Shown: one piece after another, positions 8,520 through 16,614 of the stretch
How the letters are laid out: the number at the start of each line of letters is the position of its first letter
How positions within the stretch are numbered: the first letter of the stretch is position 1
Origin: CAYWFP01 sp964457365
GTDB taxonomy: Bacteria > Planctomycetota > SZUA-567
Reading direction: 5' to 3'
Length of the DNA: 33,797 nt
Assembly (NCBI GenBank): GCA_964457365.1
Contig: CAYWFP010000036.1
Location: 1 to 33,797, forward strand
Notes under the pieces: model-generated
What the model was told of the DNA's origin: nothing
Databases searched by the model: none
The model's input: only the letters and a program-made list of their open reading frames with translations
Position numbers and translations under genes: made by a program

Positions 8520-9254
8520 TCATGCACTCTTCGGTTGTAATGCGTAAATCACACTATTGCACGTATATTCGTCCCATCCCTCGCGGGTGGTGCTGAGGTA
8601 GAGCAGGCGCCGCAGCATTGGATGGAGCAGGTTGCGCAGCCAGGCAAACGAACCGCTCCACGCCGTGCGTTTGGCACCGAACATCTTCTCGGCAACCACC
8701 CATCCCGTAGCCTCGAAATGGTGCTCGACCAGCCAACATGGCAGAATCGAGATATGACCGATCGCACGGGAATGTTCGCTTGAATAATGATACAGGATTC
8801 CGCGCCGCCAAAACTTATGCCGCGAGTCGTAATCGAGTATGTTCGGCAACGACAGGATCATGCACCCTTTCGGCTGAAGCAGCGAAAGGCATTCACGTAA
8901 AAACATGCAGGGATTCTCAAGGTGTTCGATCACTTCGATGGCGACCACCAGATCGTATTTCTCGGGGAGTCGTTGGGCAAACGGTTGGTTCAGGTTGAGA
9001 TTCAATAGTTTGACCTCTGGCACGCTCCAGCCTTCGTGATCGAAATCGCATGCCGTGACGTCATAGCCCGCGTCCAGCAGGCGGCGCGAGAAGGCGCCGT
9101 GCCCGGCGCCCAAGTCCAAGGCCTTTGCGGGCGATTCGATGAATTGACGACAAAGTCCCCAGCAGAGGTCGTGGGTATTTCGCGTACCGAATATGGAGAT
9201 ACCATTGAATTTTTGGCCTGTTTCCCGAGGACGCTGGTTATTAAGACTATTCAT
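8520..9254 (-). CDS. Class I SAM methyltransferase, tandem copy A
   Basis: The 244-residue product is paralogous to the next gene. SAM motif I is ALDLGAGHGAFSRRLLDAGY, identical to copy B in nearly every position, and the motif IV region reads YDLVVAIEVIEHLENPCMFL. The copies differ most at the N-terminus, around residue 85 and at the C-terminus, while the middle (DYDSRHKFWRRGILYHYSSEH) is highly conserved, even at DNA level. ATG 9254 follows a GAGAGG motif. The pair may methylate two positions or two different sugars, or one copy may be redundant. The 121 bp before the start hold no obvious gene. Confidence 0.85.
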   Translation of the reverse strand: MNSLNNQRPRETGQKFNGISIFGTRNTHDLCWGLCRQFIESPAKALDLGAGHGAFSRRLLDAGYDVTACDFDHEGWSVPEVKLLNLNLNQPFAQRLPEKYDLVVAIEVIEHLENPCMFLRECLSLLQPKGCMILSLPNILDYDSRHKFWRRGILYHYSSEHSRAIGHISILPCWLVEHHFEATGWVVAEKMFGAKRTAWSGSFAWLRNLLHPMLRRLLYLSTTREGWDEYTCNSVIYALQPKSA

Positions 9255-9375
9255 CTGTCGTTATCCTCTCAGGATACTGCAGAAAACAATGATTTAACAG
9301 GTATCTGCTGCGGCACCGTGCTATTCTCAAGAGTATAGCATTTCTCGCCATCTACACAAGACGACTTCCAATGCG

Positions 9376-10308
9376 TCAGTTCGCAACCACGCCTTCCGGG
9401 TGCCAAGCAAAGATATGCCATTGCCCCATCTCGCATGTCCGGTATCCCCATGACTGCAGAAGCTTGACGAGCTTCGGGTGCTGCGCTTCGCCCTGCGGAT
9501 CGATATGATAGCTTGCCAGGCTGAGCCTCGGCTTTCGCGTACGGATCAAACGCTCTCCGCCGCGCAGCGCGCCCTCCTCCGCGCCTTCGATATCGAATTT
9601 GACATACGCGACCGGCCCCAGGTCCAGATCGTCCAGTGCCTTGATATCGACGCGATGCCCTGCGTTCGAACCGGCTTCCGGGCGACGGTTCAGATGCGCG
9701 GCTTCGAAACGGCCCGGCGTCCAGTCCATCATGCCCTCGCCCGAGGACGCGTCCACCGCGCAGGCATGTACCGTGACGTTGCTCAACTGGTTCGCCCGGA
9801 TGTTCCACGCCAGCGCTTCGCGCGCGGGGTCGGCCGGCTCGAAAGAGTGAACGCGTCCCGTCGGCCCGACGCGGCGCGCCAGGTGCAGCGTCATGCCGCC
9901 GTTGGATGCGCCGATATCGAGCACGGTCTCCCCGGGGCGGACCTGGCACATCGGCGAGAAATAAATCGGGCAGTAAAGACATTCGTGCAGCACATGGATC
10001 AGCGATGCCCGTGCGCTCCTCCAGACCTCGGGCGAACTCGCGGGCAGTCGCGTCGCACCCAGAACGAAACCGTTGCCGCGGAAGGCGAGACGGATCGCCT
10101 CGTTCTCTTCCTGCTTCTCCATGCGTTCGGCGCACCAGGCCGCGAAGGCGCGAAAGCCACGCGCTTGCGGCGTGCGCGCCAGCAGCGTTGCATATATCGT
10201 CATCGGCAGCGGCATCCCCGGCCAGCGATAACGCAGCGCGTTGCGGAGTCGGCGCAGTTTGGTCGCCAAGCGCGCCAGACCATGCCCTCCGGCGTTGGGG
10301 TTATGCAT
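9376..10308 (-). CDS. FkbM-family SAM methyltransferase
   Basis: This 310-residue protein has a roughly 110-residue N-terminal region with no recognisable motif, then a methyltransferase core. That core contains ETVLDIGASNGGMTLHLARR (SAM motif I), VHSFEPADPAREALAWNI (the FkbM-characteristic 'FEP' motif) and VAYVKFDIEGAEEGALRGGE (the family's 'KxDIEGxE' motif). FkbM enzymes O-methylate hydroxyls of sugars or polyketides and are frequent in glycan loci. It starts 30 bp after the GT2-fusion gene, within the same minus-strand series. The long N-terminal extension may dock on another glycan enzyme; that is speculation. Confidence 0.88.
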   Translation of the reverse strand: MHNPNAGGHGLARLATKLRRLRNALRYRWPGMPLPMTIYATLLARTPQARGFRAFAAWCAERMEKQEENEAIRLAFRGNGFVLGATRLPASSPEVWRSARASLIHVLHECLYCPIYFSPMCQVRPGETVLDIGASNGGMTLHLARRVGPTGRVHSFEPADPAREALAWNIRANQLSNVTVHACAVDASSGEGMMDWTPGRFEAAHLNRRPEAGSNAGHRVDIKALDDLDLGPVAYVKFDIEGAEEGALRGGERLIRTRKPRLSLASYHIDPQGEAQHPKLVKLLQSWGYRTCEMGQWHIFAWHPEGVVAN

Positions 10309-10338
10309 GAGAATGCTTTCTGTCGCAATTGATCTCGG

Positions 10339-11895
10339 TCATGTGCGCAAAACCTTCCTCATAATCCGACTGATCCCCAGATAGCTTTGGCAGCCGAAAT
10401 AAGTAAGCCCGATGAGTTGCAATCGATACGTCACCGATTCCCGCCATGAACGTTCACGCAGAAAGTCGGCCTGGGACGCGAGATCGTCCAATGCGCCGAG
10501 CCAATCGCCGAGTGAAGCGCGATATTGAGCCCGGTTGCGAAACAAGGCAAGGTAACGCATAAGCGTGCAGGCAACACCGTGCGCCTCGGCCGTGCGGACG
10601 ACGATTTCCCGGGAACGCACCATGCCGGCGAGATGTTTCTTCTGCTGGAGCGTGTGGCTCATATTTTTCTCGTGCACCCGCACGTAACACACCGCCGTCG
10701 GCGTGAGTACCGCGCGCAGCCCCAAGATCAGGGCGCGCGCGAAGTATTCCCCCTCTTGCCCGCAGCAGAGCGTTTCGTTCCACGGGCCGATGCGCCGCAA
10801 TGCGCGACGACGAAAGAGCGGCGCAGCTGTCTGGATGCGTGCCTTGCCTTGCACCTGCGCGAGCGTAACCGGTTCCTTGAGAGGTAAAAATGGGCTCGGG
10901 TCGGGCTGCGGTTGGCCGTCGCGGAAATGCAGGCGCTGGCCAACGGCGAAATCGGCGTCGGGGCGCGAGTGCAACGCCGCCACTTGGTGAGCAATCTTAT
11001 CGGGATGGAGCAGATCGTCGGAATCAAGAAACTGCAGAAACTCGCCGCGCGCGTTTAACATGCCTCGGTTACGGGCGCGCTGACCGCCTGCGTGTGGCTG
11101 TCGCAGATAGTGGAGCCGATCATCATTCCCAAGACGGGCGCGTACTGCTTCGACGACCGCGCCAATGTCTTCCTCGCTGCCGTCGTCGACAATCAGATGC
11201 TCGACCTGCCTGTGCGTTTGCCCGAGCACCGAATCGATGGTCTGAGGCAAGAGGTCGGCTCGATTATATACCGGGGTGACGACGCTGACGAGGCTGCTTT
11301 CGCCCTCGCCGGCGAGCCAGCCGTTCTGCAAATGCGGCGCCTCCGGGTCGGCCCGTCGGAGGCGCTGGGCCTCGTCCTGAGGATCCAGCCCCATTTGCTC
11401 GCGCGCCCCCACCAACGATTCAGAAGCGTTTTCTAATTGCAGGTCTCCATGAGAGACTTCGATGATTCGGTGTAGTATATCCGACGAACTCGGCACGACG
11501 GCGGTCAGAACGCCACCCGGACGCAAGGCAGAACCCAACTCCGTTAATCTCAACGACTCGACTTGGGCCGACGGCAGATCGAGAAGAATTTCGTCGAACC
11601 GTGAGGCGGCAAGTGGTGCGATCTCTCCGGGAGAATGGGCCGTGACGTATAGAAACGGCGCGCGCGCCAACAATCCGTCGAGTCGAGTGGACGTTCGTAA
11701 CGCCAGCACCTCCTTGTCGCGACCGTCGAAAAGAGTGCCGTCGCGTAGCAGATGAAGCCTAAACGCGCGTTCTCGCGGTGTGCTATTGCAAGCGGAACAA
11801 CGACGCGAGGTGGGATATCCGCGCAGGCGCGAGACGCAACAGGGGCAGTAGGCGACCGGTCCCGCCTGCGGCGGACGGGGCGGGAATGAATTCAC
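10339..11895 (-). CDS. Fusion of a zinc-ribbon methyltransferase-like domain with a GT2 glycosyltransferase
   Basis: GTG 11895 is preferred over the more upstream 11913: it overlaps the asparagine-synthase stop as GTGA and follows a GAGGAGG ribosome-binding site. The protein has 518 residues. Residues 17-36 form a CxxC...CxxC ribbon (C17, C20, C33, C36). After it comes a shortened Rossmann-like segment (FDEILLDLPSAQVESLRL, LRPGGVLTAVVP) that matches the later half of a SAM methyltransferase, as in the gene at 14079-14849, but lacks a clear SAM-binding GxGxG loop. From about residue 200 a full GT2 domain follows: VSVVTPVYNRADLLPQTIDS, HLIVDDGSEED, then FLQFLDSDDLLHPDK. The GT2 part probably works in repeat-unit assembly. 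The N-terminal part is probably non-catalytic. Confidence 0.82.
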   Translation of the reverse strand: MNSFPPRPPQAGPVAYCPCCVSRLRGYPTSRRCSACNSTPRERAFRLHLLRDGTLFDGRDKEVLALRTSTRLDGLLARAPFLYVTAHSPGEIAPLAASRFDEILLDLPSAQVESLRLTELGSALRPGGVLTAVVPSSSDILHRIIEVSHGDLQLENASESLVGAREQMGLDPQDEAQRLRRADPEAPHLQNGWLAGEGESSLVSVVTPVYNRADLLPQTIDSVLGQTHRQVEHLIVDDGSEEDIGAVVEAVRARLGNDDRLHYLRQPHAGGQRARNRGMLNARGEFLQFLDSDDLLHPDKIAHQVAALHSRPDADFAVGQRLHFRDGQPQPDPSPFLPLKEPVTLAQVQGKARIQTAAPLFRRRALRRIGPWNETLCCGQEGEYFARALILGLRAVLTPTAVCYVRVHEKNMSHTLQQKKHLAGMVRSREIVVRTAEAHGVACTLMRYLALFRNRAQYRASLGDWLGALDDLASQADFLRERSWRESVTYRLQLIGLTYFGCQSYLGISRIMRKVLRT

Positions 11896-13889
11896 ACCGT
11901 TGCCTCCTCGCACGGAAGGTAGGCTGGACGGAAGCCGAAGGAAGCGACGTCGGCCTGTTTTTTCCCCTGCGACAGGGTTTCGAGTTCATGAAACAAATCG
12001 ATGTTTTCGTTGACGAAGAGTTCGTGCCAGAGCAGAAACGATATCGTCGCCCAGTGGCCCGCGATCCGCTCGGTCCGGGTTAGGTCGATATAGGGATTTC
12101 GAGCCCGGCGAAGGATAAGATCGATCAACGGGCGGCTCTCGGACAGGAAGCCCCGGGTATTGAAAGGAAAACCCTGTTTGTTGGTTCGCCAGAGCACATC
12201 CGTCGGGAGTAACGGCTCCATGGCTTTGCGCAGGATCCACTTGTGCCACCCGTGCCGGAAGAGATAGGTCAGCGGCAGGCGGTATCCCAACTCGATCAAG
12301 CGATAGTCCAGAAATGGACAGCGCGTCTCGATCGGCAGACCCATCGAGCTCTTGTCGACTGCCTTGAGCCAGTAAGGCAGGAGGCGTTCGAGAAAATCGC
12401 GGCGCATCATTTCCGACAACGTCAGATCGAAACGCAGCGGTTCTCCGCTACCGGCCACGCATGCGTGCGGCGCATGGCGTGAAGGAGGCAGCAGAAACGG
12501 CAGACCGCTTCGCACGAGATGCCCTACCATCGCCTTGAGCGGCCCGCCCCAGGACCGCAGGCTGTTGGGTGCGGCGGTCCAATGCCAAGCATTGTCGCAG
12601 TAACTGGCGAATCTCCCGCCTAACAGATGCTCGGCTTGGGCGCGGTCGTAATAGAGTGGATACCCGGCGAAGATCTCGTCGCCTCCGGTGCCCATGAGGG
12701 TGACCTTCGCTGCCTGTGCGCGCAACAGCGCCCAGATAACCTGATTCGTCTGCAGATTTGGCGAATGGTACGGCTCTTCCTCGAGATGCGTGAAGGCGAG
12801 AACATGCCGCCAGAAGCCGACGACCGGGGGGTCGAAACTGCGGTGATCAGCGCCGACATGTTTCGCAACCGCGATGGCGAAGGCCTCCTCGTCGCACGGT
12901 TGTCCCGTCCAACGCACGGTGACGGCGGCGACTGGCTTGTCGTGCAGTTCCGCGGCGAAAGCGAGGACACTGGAGGAATCCATGCCTCCGGAGAGTTCCA
13001 CCCCCCACGGCACATCGGCGCGCAAACGAATACGCACCGCGTCGCGCAGCGTGTCGCGCAATTGCACGCAGGCATCCTCGACGGAGATTTCGCTCTCTTT
13101 GAGGCGTGTTCGCGGCAGATGCCAGTACGGCGTGGTTTCTCGAGGAAATGAATCGCTCACCAGAGCCCAACTCGCGGCCGGAAGTTGCTCGATGTCGGCG
13201 AAGAAGGTTCTGTTTCCGGTGTTCTGATAGGAATAGGCGAGAAACGGCAATATCGCCGACTCGTTAACCTTGCGCCGATCACGCACGGTCGCAACGGCCA
13301 AGAGCGCCTTGATCTCCGAAGCGAAGTAGACGCGTTGCCCCAGACGGCTCCAGTAGAGCGGCTTCTTGCCCACCCGGTCGCGTACTAGCACGAGGCGCTG
13401 CTGCGGGATATCGTACAGCGCCGCGCTCCAGAAGCCATTGAGCTTCGCGAATGCCGCCGTACCCCAGGCCTTGAACGCGGCCGCGAGCACTTCGGTATCG
13501 GAAGAAGAGCAAAACATCAAACCGGCTTGTTCCAGTTCGGCCCTCAATTCGATATAATTGTAGATCTCGCCGTTGAATACGACCGCGCAGGTTCCGTCGT
13601 GATAAAGGAAGGGCTGATGCCCGGAAAGGCTAATGTCGATAATGGAGAAGCGACGATGCGCGAGTCCCAGATCGGCCAACACGGGATTATCCGATGGCAA
13701 GGAGGGCAGATCGAGTTCCGCGGGGCTTTCACGACCGAGATAGGATGCATGGGCGCCACTCCGACGATTAAGCAGCCAGTAGCCTTCGTCGTCGGGGCCG
13801 CGGTGCGACATCGCATCAGACATGGCGCCCAACTCGTCCACATGGATAGGCGAACCATCAAGATGCAGGATTCCGGCTATGCCGCACAT
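11892..13889 (-). CDS. asnB: Asparagine synthase-type glutamine amidotransferase
   Basis: ATG 13889 is chosen because the mature Ntn nucleophile cysteine must directly follow Met (MCGIAGILHLDG); the frame upstream to 13946 is spurious. The protein has 665 residues. The N-terminal class II glutaminase domain shows MSHRGPDDEGYW and FNGEIYNY. The synthetase domain has the ATP-pyrophosphatase PP-loop SGGMDSS near residue 300 and a later GTGGDEIFAGYPLYY motif. It converts a carboxylate to an amide using glutamine and ATP. In glycan clusters such enzymes commonly amidate uronic acids (WbpS-like), so free asparagine synthesis is not the only reading. It is the first gene of the minus-strand operon, with AAGGAA as ribosome-binding site. 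Confidence 0.88.
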   Translation of the reverse strand: MCGIAGILHLDGSPIHVDELGAMSDAMSHRGPDDEGYWLLNRRSGAHASYLGRESPAELDLPSLPSDNPVLADLGLAHRRFSIIDISLSGHQPFLYHDGTCAVVFNGEIYNYIELRAELEQAGLMFCSSSDTEVLAAAFKAWGTAAFAKLNGFWSAALYDIPQQRLVLVRDRVGKKPLYWSRLGQRVYFASEIKALLAVATVRDRRKVNESAILPFLAYSYQNTGNRTFFADIEQLPAASWALVSDSFPRETTPYWHLPRTRLKESEISVEDACVQLRDTLRDAVRIRLRADVPWGVELSGGMDSSSVLAFAAELHDKPVAAVTVRWTGQPCDEEAFAIAVAKHVGADHRSFDPPVVGFWRHVLAFTHLEEEPYHSPNLQTNQVIWALLRAQAAKVTLMGTGGDEIFAGYPLYYDRAQAEHLLGGRFASYCDNAWHWTAAPNSLRSWGGPLKAMVGHLVRSGLPFLLPPSRHAPHACVAGSGEPLRFDLTLSEMMRRDFLERLLPYWLKAVDKSSMGLPIETRCPFLDYRLIELGYRLPLTYLFRHGWHKWILRKAMEPLLPTDVLWRTNKQGFPFNTRGFLSESRPLIDLILRRARNPYIDLTRTERIAGHWATISFLLWHELFVNENIDLFHELETLSQGKKQADVASFGFRPAYLPCEEATV

Positions 13890-13943
13890 GGATTTCCTTA
13901 ATGCTCCGGGTTGTTTCTTTTTATGTCCATTTATTCCCCGAGG

Positions 13944-13965
13944 CAAGGCTACTACAGTTGCCTTG
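13944..13965. promoter_or_regulatory. Inverted repeat in the divergent asnB/methyltransferase spacer
   Basis: The 189-bp spacer between the divergently transcribed genes holds CAAGGC (13944-13949) and GCCTTG (13960-13965), separated by 10 bp. The spacing suits a dimeric regulator site. Promoters for both operons must lie here or nearby, but I find no convincing -35/-10 pair. This is weak evidence. Confidence 0.2.
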
Positions 13966-14078
13966 GATAATCAATGGAACGGGAAAAAATCTTTGCGGAA
14001 ACGCATCGTATTACCATACTCGTTTCCGGCATCGGCTTTGCTCGCCATATGGCCGACACGGAAGAGAACGGGATTCCG

Positions 14079-14849
14079 ATGAAGATTGTTTACCAGGCGA
14101 TTCCTGAAAAACTCCACGCATTCCTCCGACCGTTCTGGCGATTCTTCAAATGGCTTCCGCATGCCGGAACGCGCCACTATTGCCCCCTTTGCCAAAGCAG
14201 CCTGAAAGACTTTCTGCATATGAACACACCCGGCTCGCCCGGCCAGCCGATGTGCCCCATCTGTGGCTCTTTCGAGCGACACCGACTGATGTGGTTGTAC
14301 CTGAAACGGGAGCGCGTGCTCGAACGCCGGAATCTCTCGGTGCTGCATTTCGCGCCGATCTGGGATTTCCAATACAGGATGCGTCGGCTGCGGCATGTCC
14401 AGTACCGGAGCGCCGATATCGATTCCACGCGCTACAAGGTGATGTGCCGTCGCGACATCTGTGCCCTGGAGGATTCCGACGATACATACGACCTCGTCAT
14501 ATGCAATCACGTCTTCGAGCACGTCGCGGACGACCGCACCGGGATGCGTGAGTTGTTCCGCGTCATCCGCCCCGGCGGTTTCGCCTTTCTGACGGTTCCC
14601 ATGCTCGATAACGAGGAAACGCTGGAAGACCCTAGACTGCCGCCCGAGATCCGCGCCAGGGAATACCTCGGCGACAATCATATGCGCTTGTACGGCACGC
14701 GCGACTTCCAGCGACGACTGGAGGAAGTGGGCTTTTCCGTGCAACCGTTGCGCACGAACGCCCTGCATTCCTCGGAAGAGATTCTGCGATTCGGCTTGTC
14801 GCCCACTGAAGTGGCATATCGTGCTGAAGTCGGGAAGGCGAACTCTTGA
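14079..14849 (+). CDS. Zinc-ribbon SAM-dependent methyltransferase
   Basis: The frame is open from 13974, but ATG 14079 (MKIVYQAIPEKLHAFLRPFW) gives a sensible 256-residue product. A CxxC...CxxC ribbon (HYCPLCQSS, then MCPICGSFERHRLMW) precedes the methyltransferase core. The core includes NLSVLHFAPIWDFQYRMR in place of a canonical glycine-rich motif I, YDLVICNHVFEHVADDRTGM and VIRPGGFAFLTVPM. The C-terminal part (EYLGDNHMRLYGTRDFQRRL) is typical of enzymes found in glycan loci next to glycosyltransferases. The same ribbon-plus-core layout appears, decayed and fused to a GT2, at 10339-11895. It heads the plus-strand part of the cluster and probably methylates a glycan or a lipid-linked intermediate. 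Confidence 0.78.
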   Translation: MKIVYQAIPEKLHAFLRPFWRFFKWLPHAGTRHYCPLCQSSLKDFLHMNTPGSPGQPMCPICGSFERHRLMWLYLKRERVLERRNLSVLHFAPIWDFQYRMRRLRHVQYRSADIDSTRYKVMCRRDICALEDSDDTYDLVICNHVFEHVADDRTGMRELFRVIRPGGFAFLTVPMLDNEETLEDPRLPPEIRAREYLGDNHMRLYGTRDFQRRLEEVGFSVQPLRTNALHSSEEILRFGLSPTEVAYRAEVGKANS

Positions 14850-14960
14850 CCAGTTGGCCAACCTCTGCCTTACCCCTGAAGCTTGCGGCAGAACGCAGCT
14901 GTTTATCCGTATGCGTCACTGGCGCAACCGCCATTCGTCTGCCCGACTCCGGACGCCACG

Positions 14961-16457
14961 ATGCCTGACCCCGTTAGCACAGAGGGCGATCGACCGTCGC
15001 GCGACACTCTTGCCGCCGCCGCCCGGGCCGGTGCTCGGTGGTCCGCCGTGGCCATGGTCGTCCGGCAAAGCCTGACGCTGTTGACCACCGCGATACTGGC
15101 CCGGTTCCTCTTCCCCGAGGACTTCGGCTTGATGGGGATGGCCTGGACGGTGATCAACCTGCTGACGCTGGGGCTGGGGTTGGGGACGGGAACGGCCATC
15201 GTGCAGCGCAAGCACCTGGACGACGACTGCGTCAGTTCCATCTTCTGGCTGACGCTCTTCGTTGGCATTTCGCTGGGCGTGGTCTTCTTCCTCCTCTCCT
15301 GGCCGGCTTCATGGGCCTTTGCCGAACCGCGTATCCGCCCGTATCTGCAAGTGATGTCGGTCCTTTTTCTGCTCTACAGCATCAACATTATTTATCAAGG
15401 GTTGCTGCAACGGTCCATGCGTTTCGACCGACTGGCCACGCTGGAGATCGTCGGGGCCGTCTGCGGAGCGGCAGGGGCCATCGCCGCGGCCGTCTCTGGA
15501 CTGGGCGTCTGGGCCCTGGTGATCCAGGAGATTCTACGCGTGCTGGCGATGATGTCCCTTGCGTATGGGTTCGTGCGTTGGGTGCCGCGGCTACATTTCA
15601 GCCGACAGGACCTGAAAGGCGTGCTGTCCTTCGGCCTCAATCTGGTCGGTTACAATTTCACCAACTACGTCTCCCGTAACATCGATTACCTGCTGATCGG
15701 CCGTTTTCTCGGTCCCTCGCCGCTGGGGTTGTACTCCATGGGCTACAACATCATCGTCTTTCCGGTAACGCGGGTCGCAGGGATTCTCGGTCGCGTGCTG
15801 GTCTCCTGGTTCAGTCGTCTCCAGGACGAAGACGACGCGCTGCGCCGGCACTATGCCGAGGTGATCGGGGTGATCGCTTTCGTCTCGTTTCCGATCATGC
15901 TCGGATTGGAGGCGACCGCCAGACCTTTCGTCCTCACGCTGCTGGGCGAGAAGTGGGAGCGTATCGTGCCGCTGCTTCTGATTCTCGCGCCGGTGGGAAT
16001 GATGCAATCGGTGATCGCCGTCATCGGCACGCTCTTCCAGGCCAAGGGAAGAACCGACCTGCAATTCCGCTGGGGTCTTTTTATCGGCACGCTCGTCGCC
16101 GCGGGAATCGCTCTTGGTCTGCGCTGGGGTCTCGTCGGAATTGCCGCGGGTTATGCCGTCGCGCATCTGCCGATCTGCATTCTCGGCCTGTATCTTCCGC
16201 GTCGCCTGATCGGCCTTCCCGTGCGAAGCCTCCTGGGGACGATTCTCCGCCCTCTCTTCGCCAGCGGCCTCATGATGTGTGCCGTGTTGGCTCTTCGAGC
16301 GAGCTGGTTTTCGCGGTATATGCCGATACTGGATCTGGGCCTCTCGGTACTCGTGGGCATCGCGGCTTACGCCCTGCTCAGCGCGCTGACAAACCGGGAC
16401 GGGATGGCATCCGCGTATGCGATGATCCTCACGCCGCGGACCGACTCGGCCTGCTGA
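14961..16457 (+). CDS. Wzx-type polysaccharide flippase (MOP/PST family)
   Basis: ATG 14961 (MPDPVSTEGDRPSRD) is preferred over further-upstream in-frame codons and gives a 498-residue multi-spanning membrane protein. A soluble start is followed by alternating hydrophobic helices. The first is RWSAVAMVVRQSLTLLTTAI with the typical LARFLFPEDFGLMGMAWTVI loop, which strongly recalls the WzxC/AmsL-like branch of the polysaccharide transporter family. About 12-14 helices can be counted by eye. Its role is to flip lipid-linked repeat units across the inner membrane. It lies 111 bp after the zinc-ribbon methyltransferase gene and is followed by the polymerase/ligase gene, the usual Wzx-Wzy pairing. 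Confidence 0.88.
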   Translation: MPDPVSTEGDRPSRDTLAAAARAGARWSAVAMVVRQSLTLLTTAILARFLFPEDFGLMGMAWTVINLLTLGLGLGTGTAIVQRKHLDDDCVSSIFWLTLFVGISLGVVFFLLSWPASWAFAEPRIRPYLQVMSVLFLLYSINIIYQGLLQRSMRFDRLATLEIVGAVCGAAGAIAAAVSGLGVWALVIQEILRVLAMMSLAYGFVRWVPRLHFSRQDLKGVLSFGLNLVGYNFTNYVSRNIDYLLIGRFLGPSPLGLYSMGYNIIVFPVTRVAGILGRVLVSWFSRLQDEDDALRRHYAEVIGVIAFVSFPIMLGLEATARPFVLTLLGEKWERIVPLLLILAPVGMMQSVIAVIGTLFQAKGRTDLQFRWGLFIGTLVAAGIALGLRWGLVGIAAGYAVAHLPICILGLYLPRRLIGLPVRSLLGTILRPLFASGLMMCAVLALRASWFSRYMPILDLGLSVLVGIAAYALLSALTNRDGMASAYAMILTPRTDSAC

Positions 16458-16614
16458 GCGCGCACTCCCGGAGGCGTCCGACCTCCATCCTCCGAGCGTG
16501 CCGCGCCTCTTCCCGCACAATGAACGGGGAGCGGGGCAGGAGGATTATGAACTTGCATTGCTCCCTGACAGAAGTCAGAATGGCAACGTTGCATGCATGG
16601 AAAGGGCACGCCCG

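Noticed and set aside
14883..16520. Minus-strand frames opposite the flippase (such as 15591-16520)
   Set aside because: The plus strand encodes a clear multi-spanning flippase. The opposite frame is charged and low-complexity without any family motif.
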